This document shows positions 1-6,834 of a DNA stretch of 14,309 bases, one piece after another. The DNA comes from an uncultured Clostridia bacterium (GTDB taxonomy: Bacteria > Bacillota > Clostridia > Christensenellales > Borkfalkiaceae): assembly GCA_934249215.1 (NCBI GenBank), contig CAKQKN010000151.1:1-14309 (forward strand), written 5' to 3'. How positions within the stretch are numbered: position 1 is the first letter of the stretch; each line of letters opens with the position of its first letter. Both the position numbers and the translations under genes were made by a program. The notes beneath the pieces are model-generated. The model was given only the letters and a program-made list of their open reading frames with translations. It did no database searches and was not told where the DNA came from.

Positions 1-29
1 GCCCAACATTTGACATTGAGCCGGAAAAA

Positions 30-413
30 TCACTTTCTGCTACTTTTTAAGTGCGAAACGTGTTCTTTTATGGCGGCAAACGATTCGTCGCTGACGTCGT
101 GCTCCATTTTGCAGGCGTCACGCCGTGCGATCTCCTCGTTGACGCCGATCAGCGTCAGAAACTCGCAAAGAACGTTGTGTCGCTCGTAAATTTTCGTTGC
201 GATCTCGTGCCCGGACTCGGTGAGAGCGATATAGCCCTTTTTGTCGATAAGGATATATCCTGCGGAGTGAAGAATGGTCATCGCGCGGCTCACGCTCGGT
301 TTGGAATAGCCCATATATTCGCTCACGTCGATCGAGCGAACGAAATTTATTTTTTTCGAAAGGATGAGTATCGTTTCGAGATACATTTCCCCCGATTCCT
401 GAATTTTAGCCAT
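30..413 (-). CDS. DtxR/IdeR-family iron-dependent transcriptional repressor
   Basis: This 127-residue protein has the N-terminal winged helix and dimerisation domains of the DtxR/MntR family but no C-terminal SH3 domain, as in many short clostridial members. The helix-turn-helix spans about residues 25-50 (VSEYMGYSKPSVSRAM). From family knowledge, the primary metal site of DtxR is M10, C102, E105 and H106. Here M10, C101, E104 and H105 line up (ACKMEH). MntR would have Asp and Glu at the first two places, so I infer an Fe(II) sensor. H79 of the ancillary site is kept, but the E83 equivalent is C83 and the H98 equivalent is Arg. The ATG at 411-413 is preceded by AAGGGG. The gene is divergent from feoAAB, and an operator-like palindrome sits at the feo start, so it is the likely repressor of feo. 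Family call is firm; metal choice is inferred. Confidence 0.9.
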   Translation of the reverse strand: MAKIQESGEMYLETILILSKKINFVRSIDVSEYMGYSKPSVSRAMTILHSAGYILIDKKGYIALTESGHEIATKIYERHNVLCEFLTLIGVNEEIARRDACKMEHDVSDESFAAIKEHVSHLKSSRK

Positions 414-464
414 ATTTCCCCTTAATGACGCAGAATTGAACGTCCGTCGTCAAGATTTTCTTGC

Positions 465-493
465 ATTTTACCACTATTTATTAAAAAATGCAA
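465..493 (-). promoter_or_regulatory. Promoter of the dtxR-like gene
   Basis: On the minus strand there is TTGCAT (488-493), a 17-bp spacer and TAAAAT (465-470), about 50 bp upstream of the start codon. A 9-bp inverted repeat, TTGCATTTT (461-469) and AAAATGCAA (485-493), covers both promoter elements and could bind a regulator. Confidence 0.75.
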
Positions 494-740
494 CCGTTTT
501 ACCGTATAATTGCACGTAAAAATGTAGTTAGTTTCAAGTAACTGCGGTTTTTTGCATCGAATCGAAGTCGATTTTTTCGGAAAGCGTGTGTGTGGGCGGC
601 GTTAGTCGAGGGTAATATATAATACGTCGCGACGTAACTTAGTCGCCGCTCGCCCTTGTTTTCGCGCTTTTTCGATAAATACCGTTAAAAAACCGTAAAA
701 AAATTATTTTTAAAAAAATCGGAATATCGCCAAAAAACGT
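494..740. other. Intergenic stretch with a 14-bp perfect palindrome
   Basis: No gene is visible between the dtxR promoter and the feo promoter. The stretch holds a perfect palindrome, TACGTCGCGACGTA (623-636), which directly follows TATAAT (618-623); no matching -35 element exists. GGGCGGCG (594-601) can pair imperfectly with CGCCGCTCGCCC (644-655) around it. AATCGAAGTCGATT (560-573) is a second short palindrome followed by Ts. The rest is A/T-rich with ACCGT repeats. Function is unknown. Confidence 0.5.
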
Positions 741-769
741 TTGACATTATTTCAGATTAGTTTTATACT
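741..769 (+). promoter_or_regulatory. Promoter of the feo operon
   Basis: TTGACA (741-746), a 17-bp spacer and TATACT (764-769) form a near-consensus sigma-A promoter. Transcription should begin near 776, giving a leader of about 150 nt before the first feoA. No other good promoter is visible before feoA, so feoA-feoA-feoB and the downstream small gene probably share it. Confidence 0.85.
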
Positions 770-776
770 CGTGCGT

Positions 777-829
777 GGTTAGCGAGGGCTAACCTTATAA
801 CTTACGGTTCGGTTTGCTTCGGCTAACCG
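777..829 (+). promoter_or_regulatory. Candidate DtxR-type operator at the feo transcription start
   Basis: GGTTAGC (777-783), GAGG and GCTAACC (788-794) form a perfect inverted repeat lying on the predicted start of transcription. The half-sites match the GGTTAG/CTAACC core known for DtxR/IdeR boxes, but with a wider centre than the classical box. A second imperfect site follows, with CGGTT (805-809) and GGCTAACCG (821-829). GGCTAACC occurs twice, 34 bp apart. Binding by the divergent DtxR-like protein would block transcription when iron is plentiful; this is inference from half-site identity and gene order. The same repeat could also fold as a leader hairpin. Confidence 0.6.
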
Positions 830-854
830 AAAACGGCGCAAAAACGATTGATAC

Positions 855-883
855 CGGTCGATTTTTAAAATCGGCGCCGACCG
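855..883 (+). other. Stem-loop in the feo leader
   Basis: CGGTCG (855-860) pairs with CGACCG (878-883), and an inner CGATTTTTAAAATCG palindrome (859-873) and TCGGCGCCGA (871-880) offer alternative pairings. There is no following T-run, so it is not an intrinsic terminator. It ends about 30 nt before the feoA ribosome binding site GAGG. A role in translation or RNA stability is possible but unproven. Confidence 0.35.
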
Positions 884-925
884 AAAAAGATAAAGACGAG
901 GCATTAAAAAGACGAGGCGTAAAAA

Positions 926-1138
926 ATGATTCCTTTGGTATTTGCGGAAGTCGGAAGCGACACTGTGATAAAGAAGGTCGGCGGGAATCCCGAACTCAAA
1001 AGACATCTCGAGGATATGGGGATAGTCGCGGGGAGTACCGTGGGCGTCGTTTCCCAGACTGCGGGAAACGTAATTCTTAACGTAAAAGACGTCAGGGTGG
1101 CGATAAGCCGCGAAATGGCGATGAAAATAATGATTTAA
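926..1138 (+). CDS. feoA: FeoA family ferrous iron transport protein (first copy)
   Basis: This 70-residue SH3-like FeoA protein is a small cytoplasmic partner of FeoB thought to modulate Fe(II) uptake. The characteristic FeoA pattern is present: a basic stretch followed by HLEDMGIVAGSTVGVV (about residues 26-42), then the strand ending in VRVAISREMAMKIMI. Length is typical (about 70-80). The start at 926 has GAGG about 8 nt upstream. It is the first gene of the feo operon, and the second feoA begins 13 bp after its stop. The two FeoA copies are clearly different in sequence, so this is not a recent duplication. Confidence 0.93.
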   Translation: MIPLVFAEVGSDTVIKKVGGNPELKRHLEDMGIVAGSTVGVVSQTAGNVILNVKDVRVAISREMAMKIMI

Positions 1139-1151
1139 CGGAGATGTAACA

Positions 1152-1373
1152 ATGAAAACTTTGAAGCAGGTCAAAATCGGAGAAACCGTGAAAGTGGTCA
1201 GACTTAACGGCGAAGGCGCCGTCAAGCGCAGAATCATGGACATGGGCATAACGAAAGGCACGGAAATTTACGTGAGAAAGGTGGCTCCGCTCGGCGATCC
1301 CGTAGAGGTTACCGTAAGAGGATACGAACTTTCGCTTCGTAAAGCCGACGCCGAATTTATAGAAGTGGAATAA
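1152..1373 (+). CDS. feoA: FeoA family ferrous iron transport protein (second copy)
   Basis: A second SH3-like FeoA protein, 73 residues, opening with LKQVKIGETVKVVRLNGEGA and carrying the diagnostic RRIMDMGITKGTEIYV core (about residues 26-41). The ending, LSLRKADAEFIEVE, is the usual FeoA C-terminal strand. GGAG precedes the ATG. It lies between the first feoA and feoB; 13 bp separate its stop from the feoB start, with AAGGAG in the gap. Tandem feoA genes ahead of feoB are known in Bacillota. The division of labour between the two copies cannot be read from sequence. Confidence 0.94.
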   Translation: MKTLKQVKIGETVKVVRLNGEGAVKRRIMDMGITKGTEIYVRKVAPLGDPVEVTVRGYELSLRKADAEFIEVE

Positions 1374-1386
1374 AAGGAGAACTAAA

Positions 1387-3942
1387 ATGGAAAACGGCAA
1401 TAAAATTACGATTGCTCTTGCCGGCAATCCTAACTGCGGTAAAACGACGCTGTTCAACGAACTGACCGGTTCGAATCAGTTCGTCGGCAACTGGCCGGGC
1501 GTTACCGTGGAGAAGAAAGAAGGCAAGCTGAAAAAGCACGAAGGCGTTACCGTAACCGACCTTCCCGGTATTTATTCGCTCTCGCCGTACACGCTCGAAG
1601 AAGTCGTCGCGAGAAAATATCTTATCGGCGACAACGAGGAAAAGAAACGCCCCGACGTCATTCTTAACGTCATCGACGCGACCAACCTCGAAAGAAACCT
1701 GTACCTTACGACGCAGCTTGTCGAACTCGGAATCCCCGTGGTCGTCGCGCTCAACATGATCGACGTCGTAAAGAAAAACGGCGACGTTATCAAGACGAAG
1801 GAACTCGAAAACAGACTGGGCTGCAAGGTCGTCGAAATCTCCGCTCTTAAAAAGACGGGTCTTACCGAAGCCGCCGAAGAAGCGGTCAAAGCCGCGCTCA
1901 AGTCGGCTCCCGTACCGCAACATTCTTTCTCGGGCGTCGTAGAACACGCGCTTGCTCATATCGAAGAAGCCGCCGTTCATGAAATGCCGGAAGAACAGCA
2001 ACGCTGGTACGCAATCAAGGTTTTCGAACGCGACGACAAAGTTCTGAACTCGCTCAACTTGTCGGAATCGGTTAAAGAACACATCGAAGCGGACATCAAA
2101 GCCGCCGAAAAAGAACTCGACGACGACGCGGAAAGTATCATCACGAACGAACGTTACGTTTACATAGCGGAACTTCTCAAAACCTGCTATAAAAAGAAAA
2201 AAGCGGGCGAACTCAGCACGTCGGACAAAATCGACCGCGTGGTGACGAACCGCTGGGCGGCTCTCCCGATCTTCGCCGCGATTATGTTCCTCGTATACTT
2301 CATTTCGGTCACAACCGTAGGCGGTTGGGTAACCGACTGGACGAACGACGGACTGTTCGGCGACGGCTGGCACCTGTTCGGTATGGAAACGACCGACGGC
2401 AAGAGCTATAGCAAAGAAGCCGAAACGTTCGGCGACGCAAGTACTGTCGTAAACGGATATATCGACTATGCCGAAAGCAAAGGTTTCGACGTCGAAGCTC
2501 TCAGAAACGCTCTCGATACCGAAGCCGACGATTTCTCGGCAGAAACGGCAAAGACGGAACTCGAAGCGTTCTATAACGCGATTAAAGACGACGCGACTTA
2601 CGCGAAAGCGACTTACGAGGTCACCGACGAAGAAACCATGGTTTCCGAGAAACAGACCTCCACGATAGCCGATCTCAGAAAACAAATCACCGTTCTTGCC
2701 GACGATTACGCGTTTGCGGAACCCGATCCCGCGGATTTCGGCGTTTGGATACCCGGTATTCCGGTTCTCGTCGGCAACGGACTCGAAGCGATAAACTGCC
2801 CGCAGTGGCTCCATGATCTTATCGTAAACGGAATCATCGGCGGCGTCGGTGCCGTGCTCGGTTTCGTTCCGCAGATCTTCGTATTGTTCATCTTCCTTGC
2901 TTTCCTTGAAAGCTGCGGATATATGGCGAGAATCGCATTCGTTCTTGACAGAATATTCAGAAAATTCGGTTTGTCCGGTAAATCGTTCATTCCTATGCTC
3001 ATCGGTACAGGTTGCGGTATCCCGGGTATCATGGCTTCGAGAACGATCGAAAACGAAAGAGATCGTCGTATGACGATTATGACAACGACGTTTATGCCGT
3101 GCGGCGCGAAAGTTCCGTTCATCGCAATGATAGCGGGCGTTATCTTCGGCGGTGCATGGTGGGTTGCTCCCTCTGCTTACTTCGTAGGTATGGCTGCGAT
3201 CATCATCTCCGGTATCATTCTTAAAAAGACGAAAATGTTCGCAGGCGATCCCGCTCCGTTCGTAATGGAACTTCCCGCATATCGTCTGCCGACCGTCGGA
3301 AACGTGCTTCGCAGCATGTGGGAAAGGGGTTGGTCTTTCATCAAGAAAGCCGGTACCATCATCTTCCTTTCGACGATCGTAATCTGGTTCCTCAGCAGCT
3401 TCGGCGTTAGCGACGGTTCGTTCGGACTTCTCGCCGAAGAAGAAATGAATAAGAGTATCCTCGCGTTCATCGGTAACTGCTTCGCCTGGTTGTTCGCTCC
3501 TCTCGGATTCGGCAACTGGCAGGCGACCGTCGCATCGATCACAGGTATCGTCGCAAAAGAAAACATCGTCGGTACGATGTCTATCCTTTACGGTTCGAGC
3601 TCCGCTATCGGCGCTGCGTTCACTAAAGTAACCGGTTACTCCTTCCTCGTATTCAACCTGCTTTGCGCTCCTTGCTTCGCTGCTATCGGCGCAATCAGAA
3701 GAGAAATGAACAACAAAAAGTGGACTTGGTTCGCCATCGGTTGGCAGTGCGGTCTTGCTTACGTCGCAGCGTTCGTCGTCAACGTATTCGGAAGCCTGTT
3801 CACGGGCGTTCTGTTCAAGAGCATATTCCTCGGAATTCTCGAACTTCTCATCGCGCTTGCTCTCGTTGCCGGTATCGTATACTTGCTCGTAAGACCGTAT
3901 AAGGAAGCCACGAGTCTTGATGCGAAGAAAGTCAAAGGTTAA
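1387..3942 (+). CDS. feoB: FeoB ferrous iron transporter with G-protein domain
   Basis: FeoB is the membrane permease for Fe(II), with a cytoplasmic N-terminal GTPase. All G motifs are visible: G1 GNPNCGKT (13-20), G2 Thr near 40 after NWPG, G3 DLPG (58-61), G4 NMID (123-126) and G5 SAL (152-154). The helical GDI-like region covers about 165-275. Membrane segments follow from about residue 290, with the two Gate regions (for example ESCGYMAR, GTGCGIPG, MPCGAKVPF at about 508-578, and LLCAPCFAAIGAIRRE at about 758-773). Conserved cysteines C510, C543, C572, C760 and C763 are present. At 851 residues it is longer than typical FeoB (700-780) because of an extracytoplasmic insertion of roughly 100 residues between the first two membrane segments (about 320-450). 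AAGGAG precedes the start. It is co-transcribed with the two feoA genes. Confidence 0.97.
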   Translation: MENGNKITIALAGNPNCGKTTLFNELTGSNQFVGNWPGVTVEKKEGKLKKHEGVTVTDLPGIYSLSPYTLEEVVARKYLIGDNEEKKRPDVILNVIDATNLERNLYLTTQLVELGIPVVVALNMIDVVKKNGDVIKTKELENRLGCKVVEISALKKTGLTEAAEEAVKAALKSAPVPQHSFSGVVEHALAHIEEAAVHEMPEEQQRWYAIKVFERDDKVLNSLNLSESVKEHIEADIKAAEKELDDDAESIITNERYVYIAELLKTCYKKKKAGELSTSDKIDRVVTNRWAALPIFAAIMFLVYFISVTTVGGWVTDWTNDGLFGDGWHLFGMETTDGKSYSKEAETFGDASTVVNGYIDYAESKGFDVEALRNALDTEADDFSAETAKTELEAFYNAIKDDATYAKATYEVTDEETMVSEKQTSTIADLRKQITVLADDYAFAEPDPADFGVWIPGIPVLVGNGLEAINCPQWLHDLIVNGIIGGVGAVLGFVPQIFVLFIFLAFLESCGYMARIAFVLDRIFRKFGLSGKSFIPMLIGTGCGIPGIMASRTIENERDRRMTIMTTTFMPCGAKVPFIAMIAGVIFGGAWWVAPSAYFVGMAAIIISGIILKKTKMFAGDPAPFVMELPAYRLPTVGNVLRSMWERGWSFIKKAGTIIFLSTIVIWFLSSFGVSDGSFGLLAEEEMNKSILAFIGNCFAWLFAPLGFGNWQATVASITGIVAKENIVGTMSILYGSSSAIGAAFTKVTGYSFLVFNLLCAPCFAAIGAIRREMNNKKWTWFAIGWQCGLAYVAAFVVNVFGSLFTGVLFKSIFLGILELLIALALVAGIVYLLVRPYKEATSLDAKKVKG

Positions 3943-3953
3943 TAAAAATCAGG

Positions 3954-3975
3954 CTATAAGCCCGTTATCGTGCAT
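3954..3975 (+). repeat. Dispersed CTATAAG motif, copy 1
   Basis: CTATAAGCCCGTTATCGTGC begins 11 bp after the feoB stop. It matches the copy at 8759-8778 (CTATAAGTCCGTTATCGGCA, minus strand) almost base for base. Confidence 0.55.
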
Positions 3976-3987
3976 TTAAAAACGTAT

Positions 3988-4027
3988 GATCGGAAAGCGG
4001 ATTGCACATAATCCGCTTGGACCGATC
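3988..4027 (+). other. Intercistronic stem-loop between feoB and the Cys-rich gene
   Basis: AAGCGGATT (3995-4003) and AATCCGCTT (4010-4018) form a perfect 9-bp stem with the 6-nt loop GCACAT. It is extended by GATCGG (3988-3993) with CCGATC (4022-4027) across a small internal bulge. No T-run follows; instead AAAGGAGG starts 5 nt later. It fits an RNA processing or stabiliser element that sets the level of the small gene relative to feoB, rather than a terminator. Confidence 0.55.
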
Positions 4028-4046
4028 GCATAAAGGAGGCGATTTT

Positions 4047-4250
4047 ATGGAATGGCTGAAAGCAAATATCGGCGGAATCGTCGTCGGCTTGGTGCTCGTC
4101 GCAATCGTGACGCTCGTAGTCGTCAAGATAGTCAAAGATAAACGCAAAGGAAAATCTTCCTGCGGTTGCGGCTGTGGTTGTTCTGCTTGCGCTTTGTGCC
4201 GCAAATGCAATTCTTTGCCCGATAAAAAGAACGTCGCCGAAAAGAAATAG
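4047..4250 (+). CDS. FeoB-associated Cys-rich membrane protein
   Basis: This 67-residue protein starts at the ATG at 4047, chosen because AAAGGAGG stands 8 nt upstream. The in-frame ATG at 4002 would lie inside the stem-loop without a ribosome binding site. Residues 7-28 form one membrane helix, followed by a basic stretch (KDKRKGK) and seven cysteines at 39, 41, 43, 45, 48, 51 and 54 (CGCGCGCSACALCRKC). The architecture matches the FeoB-associated Cys-rich membrane protein family (virus attachment p12-like), usually found just after feoB. The Cys cluster would face the cytosol by the positive-inside rule and may bind Fe(II) or an Fe-S centre; its exact role is not established. It is probably the last gene of the feo operon. 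Confidence 0.88.
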   Translation: MEWLKANIGGIVVGLVLVAIVTLVVVKIVKDKRKGKSSCGCGCGCSACALCRKCNSLPDKKNVAEKK

Positions 4251-4306
4251 TAACACGTCGCGGGTAACCGCCGACGATTTCGAAAAGGCGCAAACAAACA
4301 CACACA

Positions 4307-4386
4307 AATGATGCCATCGTCATTTTTAAAAGACCGCGGAAAGTCTGCGGTCTTTTATTTTGCCCGGATATTTTATTCGGGTATTT
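4307..4386 (+). terminator. Terminator cluster closing the feo operon
   Basis: Three hairpins follow each other. AATGATG (4307-4313) pairs with CGTCATT (4318-4324) over the loop CCAT and runs into Ts. The strongest is AAAAGACCGC (4328-4337) with GCGGTCTTTT (4347-4356), a perfect 10-bp stem ending in a T-rich tail. Then CCCGGATA (4363-4370) pairs with TATTCGGG (4374-4381) over TTT with one wobble. Short TTTTGCCCGAATTTTTT-like repeats continue to about 4420. The middle hairpin is a clear intrinsic terminator. Confidence 0.85.
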
Positions 4387-4515
4387 TGCCCGAATTTTTT
4401 GTCTGAATTTTTTGCCCGAATCTCCGCGCCGGGCTAAAAGGGCAGCGAGCGGTTTCGGTGGTTTGGAGGCGGCTTTTTTGCCAATTAGTGCAAACTATAC
4501 AATCATCGAGCCGAG

Positions 4516-4529
4516 AAATTGAGCAATTT
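4516..4529. promoter_or_regulatory. Inverted repeat just upstream of the ABC ATPase promoter
   Basis: AAATTG-AG-CAATTT is a perfect 6-2-6 inverted repeat ending 5 bp before the -35 element of the following gene. The position suits an activator or repressor site. No regulator can be named. Confidence 0.35.
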
Positions 4530-4534
4530 GCCCA

Positions 4535-4563
4535 TTGTAAAAAAAATGCATATGGTGTACAAT
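4535..4563 (+). promoter_or_regulatory. Promoter of the ABC ATPase gene
   Basis: TTGTAA (4535-4540), a 17-bp spacer and TACAAT (4558-4563). The start codon lies 34 bp downstream, preceded by GGAGGAAA, giving a short leader. Confidence 0.75.
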
Positions 4564-4597
4564 AATAAGGTAAAAAGAATTTTCCTCGGAGGAAATT

Positions 4598-5953
4598 ATG
4601 GCAAGTCTTGACCTCAAACACATTTACAAAGTTTATCCGTCCGGCGTTACCGCCGTTACCGACTTTTCGCTTGCGATCGACGATAAGGAATTCATCGTTT
4701 TCGTAGGTCCTTCCGGTTGCGGTAAATCGACGACTCTCCGTATGATCGCGGGTCTCGAAGAAATCACCGACGGCGAACTCTATATCGACGGGAAGCTCGT
4801 TAACGACGTTCAGCCGAAAGACAGAGATATAGCAATGGTTTTCCAGAACTACGCTCTGTATCCGCATATGACTGTTTACGACAACATGGCGTTCGGTCTT
4901 AAGCTCCGCAAAATGCCCAAGGACGAAATCGACGCAAGAGTTAAAGAAGCGGCGAGAATCCTCGGCCTCGAAGTTTATCTTCAGAGAAAGCCGAAGGCGT
5001 TATCCGGCGGTCAGAAACAAAGGGTTGCGCTCGGGAGAGCAATCGTTCGCGAACCGAAAGTATTCCTTCTCGACGAACCTCTGTCCAACCTCGACGCGAA
5101 GCTCCGCGCCCAGATGAGAACGGAGATCACCAAACTGCATCATCGTCTTGCGACCACTTTTATTTACGTTACGCACGACCAGGTCGAAGCTATGACCATG
5201 GGTACCCGTATCGTCGTTATGAAAGACGGTTTCATTCAGCAAGTAGACGCGCCGCAGAAACTTTACGATTTCCCCGCCAACAAGTTCGTTGCGGGCTTCA
5301 TCGGAACGCCGCAGATGAACTTCTTCGACGCCAAACTTACCGGCACGAAGGACAGAGTTTGCGTTGAATTCGAGGGCAACACCGTCGTTCTTCCCAAGGC
5401 TAAATCGGAAAAGATTCCCGAGCTCGATAAATATCTCAACACCGGAAAGGAAGTCGTATTCGGCGTTCGTCCGGAAGATATGCACGACGAAGCAAGCTTC
5501 ATTTCTTCTTCGAAAGATTCCGTCGTCAACGTAGTCGTCGACGTCGTCGAAAAACTCGGTGCGGAAACCCAGCTTTACTGCGTATTCGACAAAGGACAGA
5601 CGGAAGAAGAAACCGGCAAAATCAAGAGCCTTGTCGACAACGAAACCCAGATGATCGCGCGCGTCGATTCGAGAACCACGACCGAAAGAGGTCAGAAGAT
5701 CGAACTCGCAATCGACATTATGCACTGCCATCTGTTCGACAAAGAAACCGAACTTACTATTCTCGACGGCGAAGGTACCAAGGCTTACGTTCCCGAGAAA
5801 GAGCTTGAAAGACTTGCTGCCGGCGAAGCCGTTCCCGGCGCTCCCGTCGTAAAGGAAAAGAAACCTCTCTTCGGATTCCTCAAAAAGAAAAAAACGGAGG
5901 AAAAACCCGCTGAGGAAACCACGGAAGAAAATAAATCCGAGGACAATAAGTAA
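4598..5953 (+). CDS. ABC transporter ATP-binding protein, MsmK/UgpC/MalK type
   Basis: This is an ATPase of the CUT1 carbohydrate importer family. Visible motifs are Walker A GPSGCGKST (37-45), Q-loop VFQNYALYPH (Q83), signature LSGGQ (135-139), Walker B VFLLDE (155-160), D-loop SNLDAKLR and H-loop H193. A TOBE/MalK-type regulatory region follows from about 240 with FGVRPED (288-294). At 451 residues it is longer than usual (360-380), with a degenerate region at 330-345 and a charged C-terminal tail from about 418 that includes PLFGFLKKKK and a run of Lys and Glu. No permease or binding protein gene is near, and it has its own promoter and terminator. It may therefore be a shared ATPase serving several distant sugar importers, as MsmK does in streptococci; that role is inferred. 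Confidence 0.92.
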   Translation: MASLDLKHIYKVYPSGVTAVTDFSLAIDDKEFIVFVGPSGCGKSTTLRMIAGLEEITDGELYIDGKLVNDVQPKDRDIAMVFQNYALYPHMTVYDNMAFGLKLRKMPKDEIDARVKEAARILGLEVYLQRKPKALSGGQKQRVALGRAIVREPKVFLLDEPLSNLDAKLRAQMRTEITKLHHRLATTFIYVTHDQVEAMTMGTRIVVMKDGFIQQVDAPQKLYDFPANKFVAGFIGTPQMNFFDAKLTGTKDRVCVEFEGNTVVLPKAKSEKIPELDKYLNTGKEVVFGVRPEDMHDEASFISSSKDSVVNVVVDVVEKLGAETQLYCVFDKGQTEEETGKIKSLVDNETQMIARVDSRTTTERGQKIELAIDIMHCHLFDKETELTILDGEGTKAYVPEKELERLAAGEAVPGAPVVKEKKPLFGFLKKKKTEEKPAEETTEENKSEDNK

Positions 5954-5976
5954 TTAAATTCCCCGAAAGAAAAACG

Positions 5977-6010
5977 AAGGCACTGCAGAAGCGGTGCCTT
6001 TTATGTTTTC
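5977..6010 (+). terminator. Intrinsic terminator of the ABC ATPase gene
   Basis: AAGGCACTGC (5977-5986) pairs with GCGGTGCCTT (5991-6000) over the tetraloop AGAA, a 10-bp stem with one T-G wobble, followed by a T-rich tail. It starts 24 bp after the stop codon. Confidence 0.9.
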
Positions 6011-6155
6011 TCGCCGTGAACGGGGGTGTGTCGGGCGTGAAACGGGCAAAGCGGTTCTTTCGTTCGTTGTTCGCGATAAAGAATAGGTTTCGGAAGTTTC
6101 GTTTGTCATTTGCACAACAGAATTAAAGATTTTTTGTCTAAACGCACGTTTTGTC

Positions 6156-6184
6156 TTGCAAAAAATTTTCGAATGGGATATAAT
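6156..6184 (+). promoter_or_regulatory. Promoter of the TetR-family gene
   Basis: TTGCAA (6156-6161), a 17-bp spacer and TATAAT (6179-6184). A direct repeat TTTTGTCT occurs at 6132-6139 and 6149-6156, 17 bp apart, abutting the -35 element, and could be a regulator site. The gene start is 38 bp downstream with CGGAG before it. Confidence 0.8.
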
Positions 6185-6221
6185 CATCCTTGACACATGA
6201 AAACAAACATCGGAGTATGAC

Positions 6222-6806
6222 ATGAGAACCAGAAACGAAGCACTTTATGCTGAGAAGAAAAAACAAATAATGGAAGCTTGCTATGATTGCTATGCGAAAA
6301 ACGGTCTGCACGGAACTGGAATTTCCGCGCTTGCCGAGGCTTGCGGCGTGTCCAAAGCAACGCTTTATACTTATTTTGCCGATCTCGACGATCTGATCGT
6401 TCAATCAACCGAGTATTGCATGACTAAGGTCGAGGATGAGTTTATGGAAAAGCATCCGCGCACACCGGAGGAAATTTTTAAGTTTATCGACGAGATTCCT
6501 TACTGGACGGCGGAGCGCCACGGCGCGAAGTACAGACTTATGTATCAGGTCTATACTCACCCGAAATATGAGGAATACGGCAAAAAGTTTTTTGAGGGCG
6601 TGAACAAGCGTTATACCGAATACGCGGGGCAACTCGAAGCCGAACTGGGCGTTTCAAAGGATATCTTGATCTCGCTCACGTTCAACTTGATCCGCGCGTG
6701 CGTTCACTACGCAATGTTCCGCGACGAGTTTTATCTCAAATCGCAGACGTCGCTTTTAAAGAGCGTCATCGCCGCAAAGATCGAAGAAATCTCCGCGAAG
6801 AAATAA
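6222..6806 (+). CDS. TetR/AcrR family transcriptional regulator
   Basis: A 194-residue protein with a typical TetR N-terminal DNA-binding domain. The helix-turn-helix spans about residues 32-54, with GTGISALAEACGVSKATLYT and then YFADLDDLI. The C-terminal part (about 60-190) is helical and would bind an unknown ligand, with several aromatic residues (YWTAERHGAKYRLMYQVY). Length is normal for the family. The ATG at 6222 follows CGGAG. It stands alone between its own promoter and a terminator, with no obvious target nearby on the same strand, so autoregulation or a distant target is likely. The ligand cannot be predicted. Confidence 0.92.
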   Translation: MRTRNEALYAEKKKQIMEACYDCYAKNGLHGTGISALAEACGVSKATLYTYFADLDDLIVQSTEYCMTKVEDEFMEKHPRTPEEIFKFIDEIPYWTAERHGAKYRLMYQVYTHPKYEEYGKKFFEGVNKRYTEYAGQLEAELGVSKDILISLTFNLIRACVHYAMFRDEFYLKSQTSLLKSVIAAKIEEISAKK

Positions 6807-6834
6807 TTTCGGGCGATTGTTGAAAACGTAAAAG

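Noticed and set aside
776..925. A known metal riboswitch in the feo leader
   Set aside because: The leader has stem-loops, but I cannot match them to any riboswitch consensus I know, and a DtxR-type operator explains regulation more simply.
814..1080. An 88-codon plus-strand frame overlapping the feo leader and first feoA
   Set aside because: It overlaps feoA in another frame, starts in the operator region, and its Arg/Lys-rich product resembles no family.
1357..2814. A 485-codon minus-strand open frame opposite feoB
   Set aside because: Low-complexity Phe/Arg/Val-rich product without a ribosome binding site or promoter, fully antisense to the conserved FeoB G domain.
4002..4046. Earlier ATG start for the Cys-rich membrane protein
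   Set aside because: That ATG lies inside a stable stem-loop without a ribosome binding site, while AAAGGAGG stands at the proper distance from the ATG at 4047.
4365..4425. A tandem repeat element built on TTTTGCCCGAATTTTTT
   Set aside because: The units are short and irregular and lie in the terminator region; most likely decayed terminator hairpins rather than a separate element.
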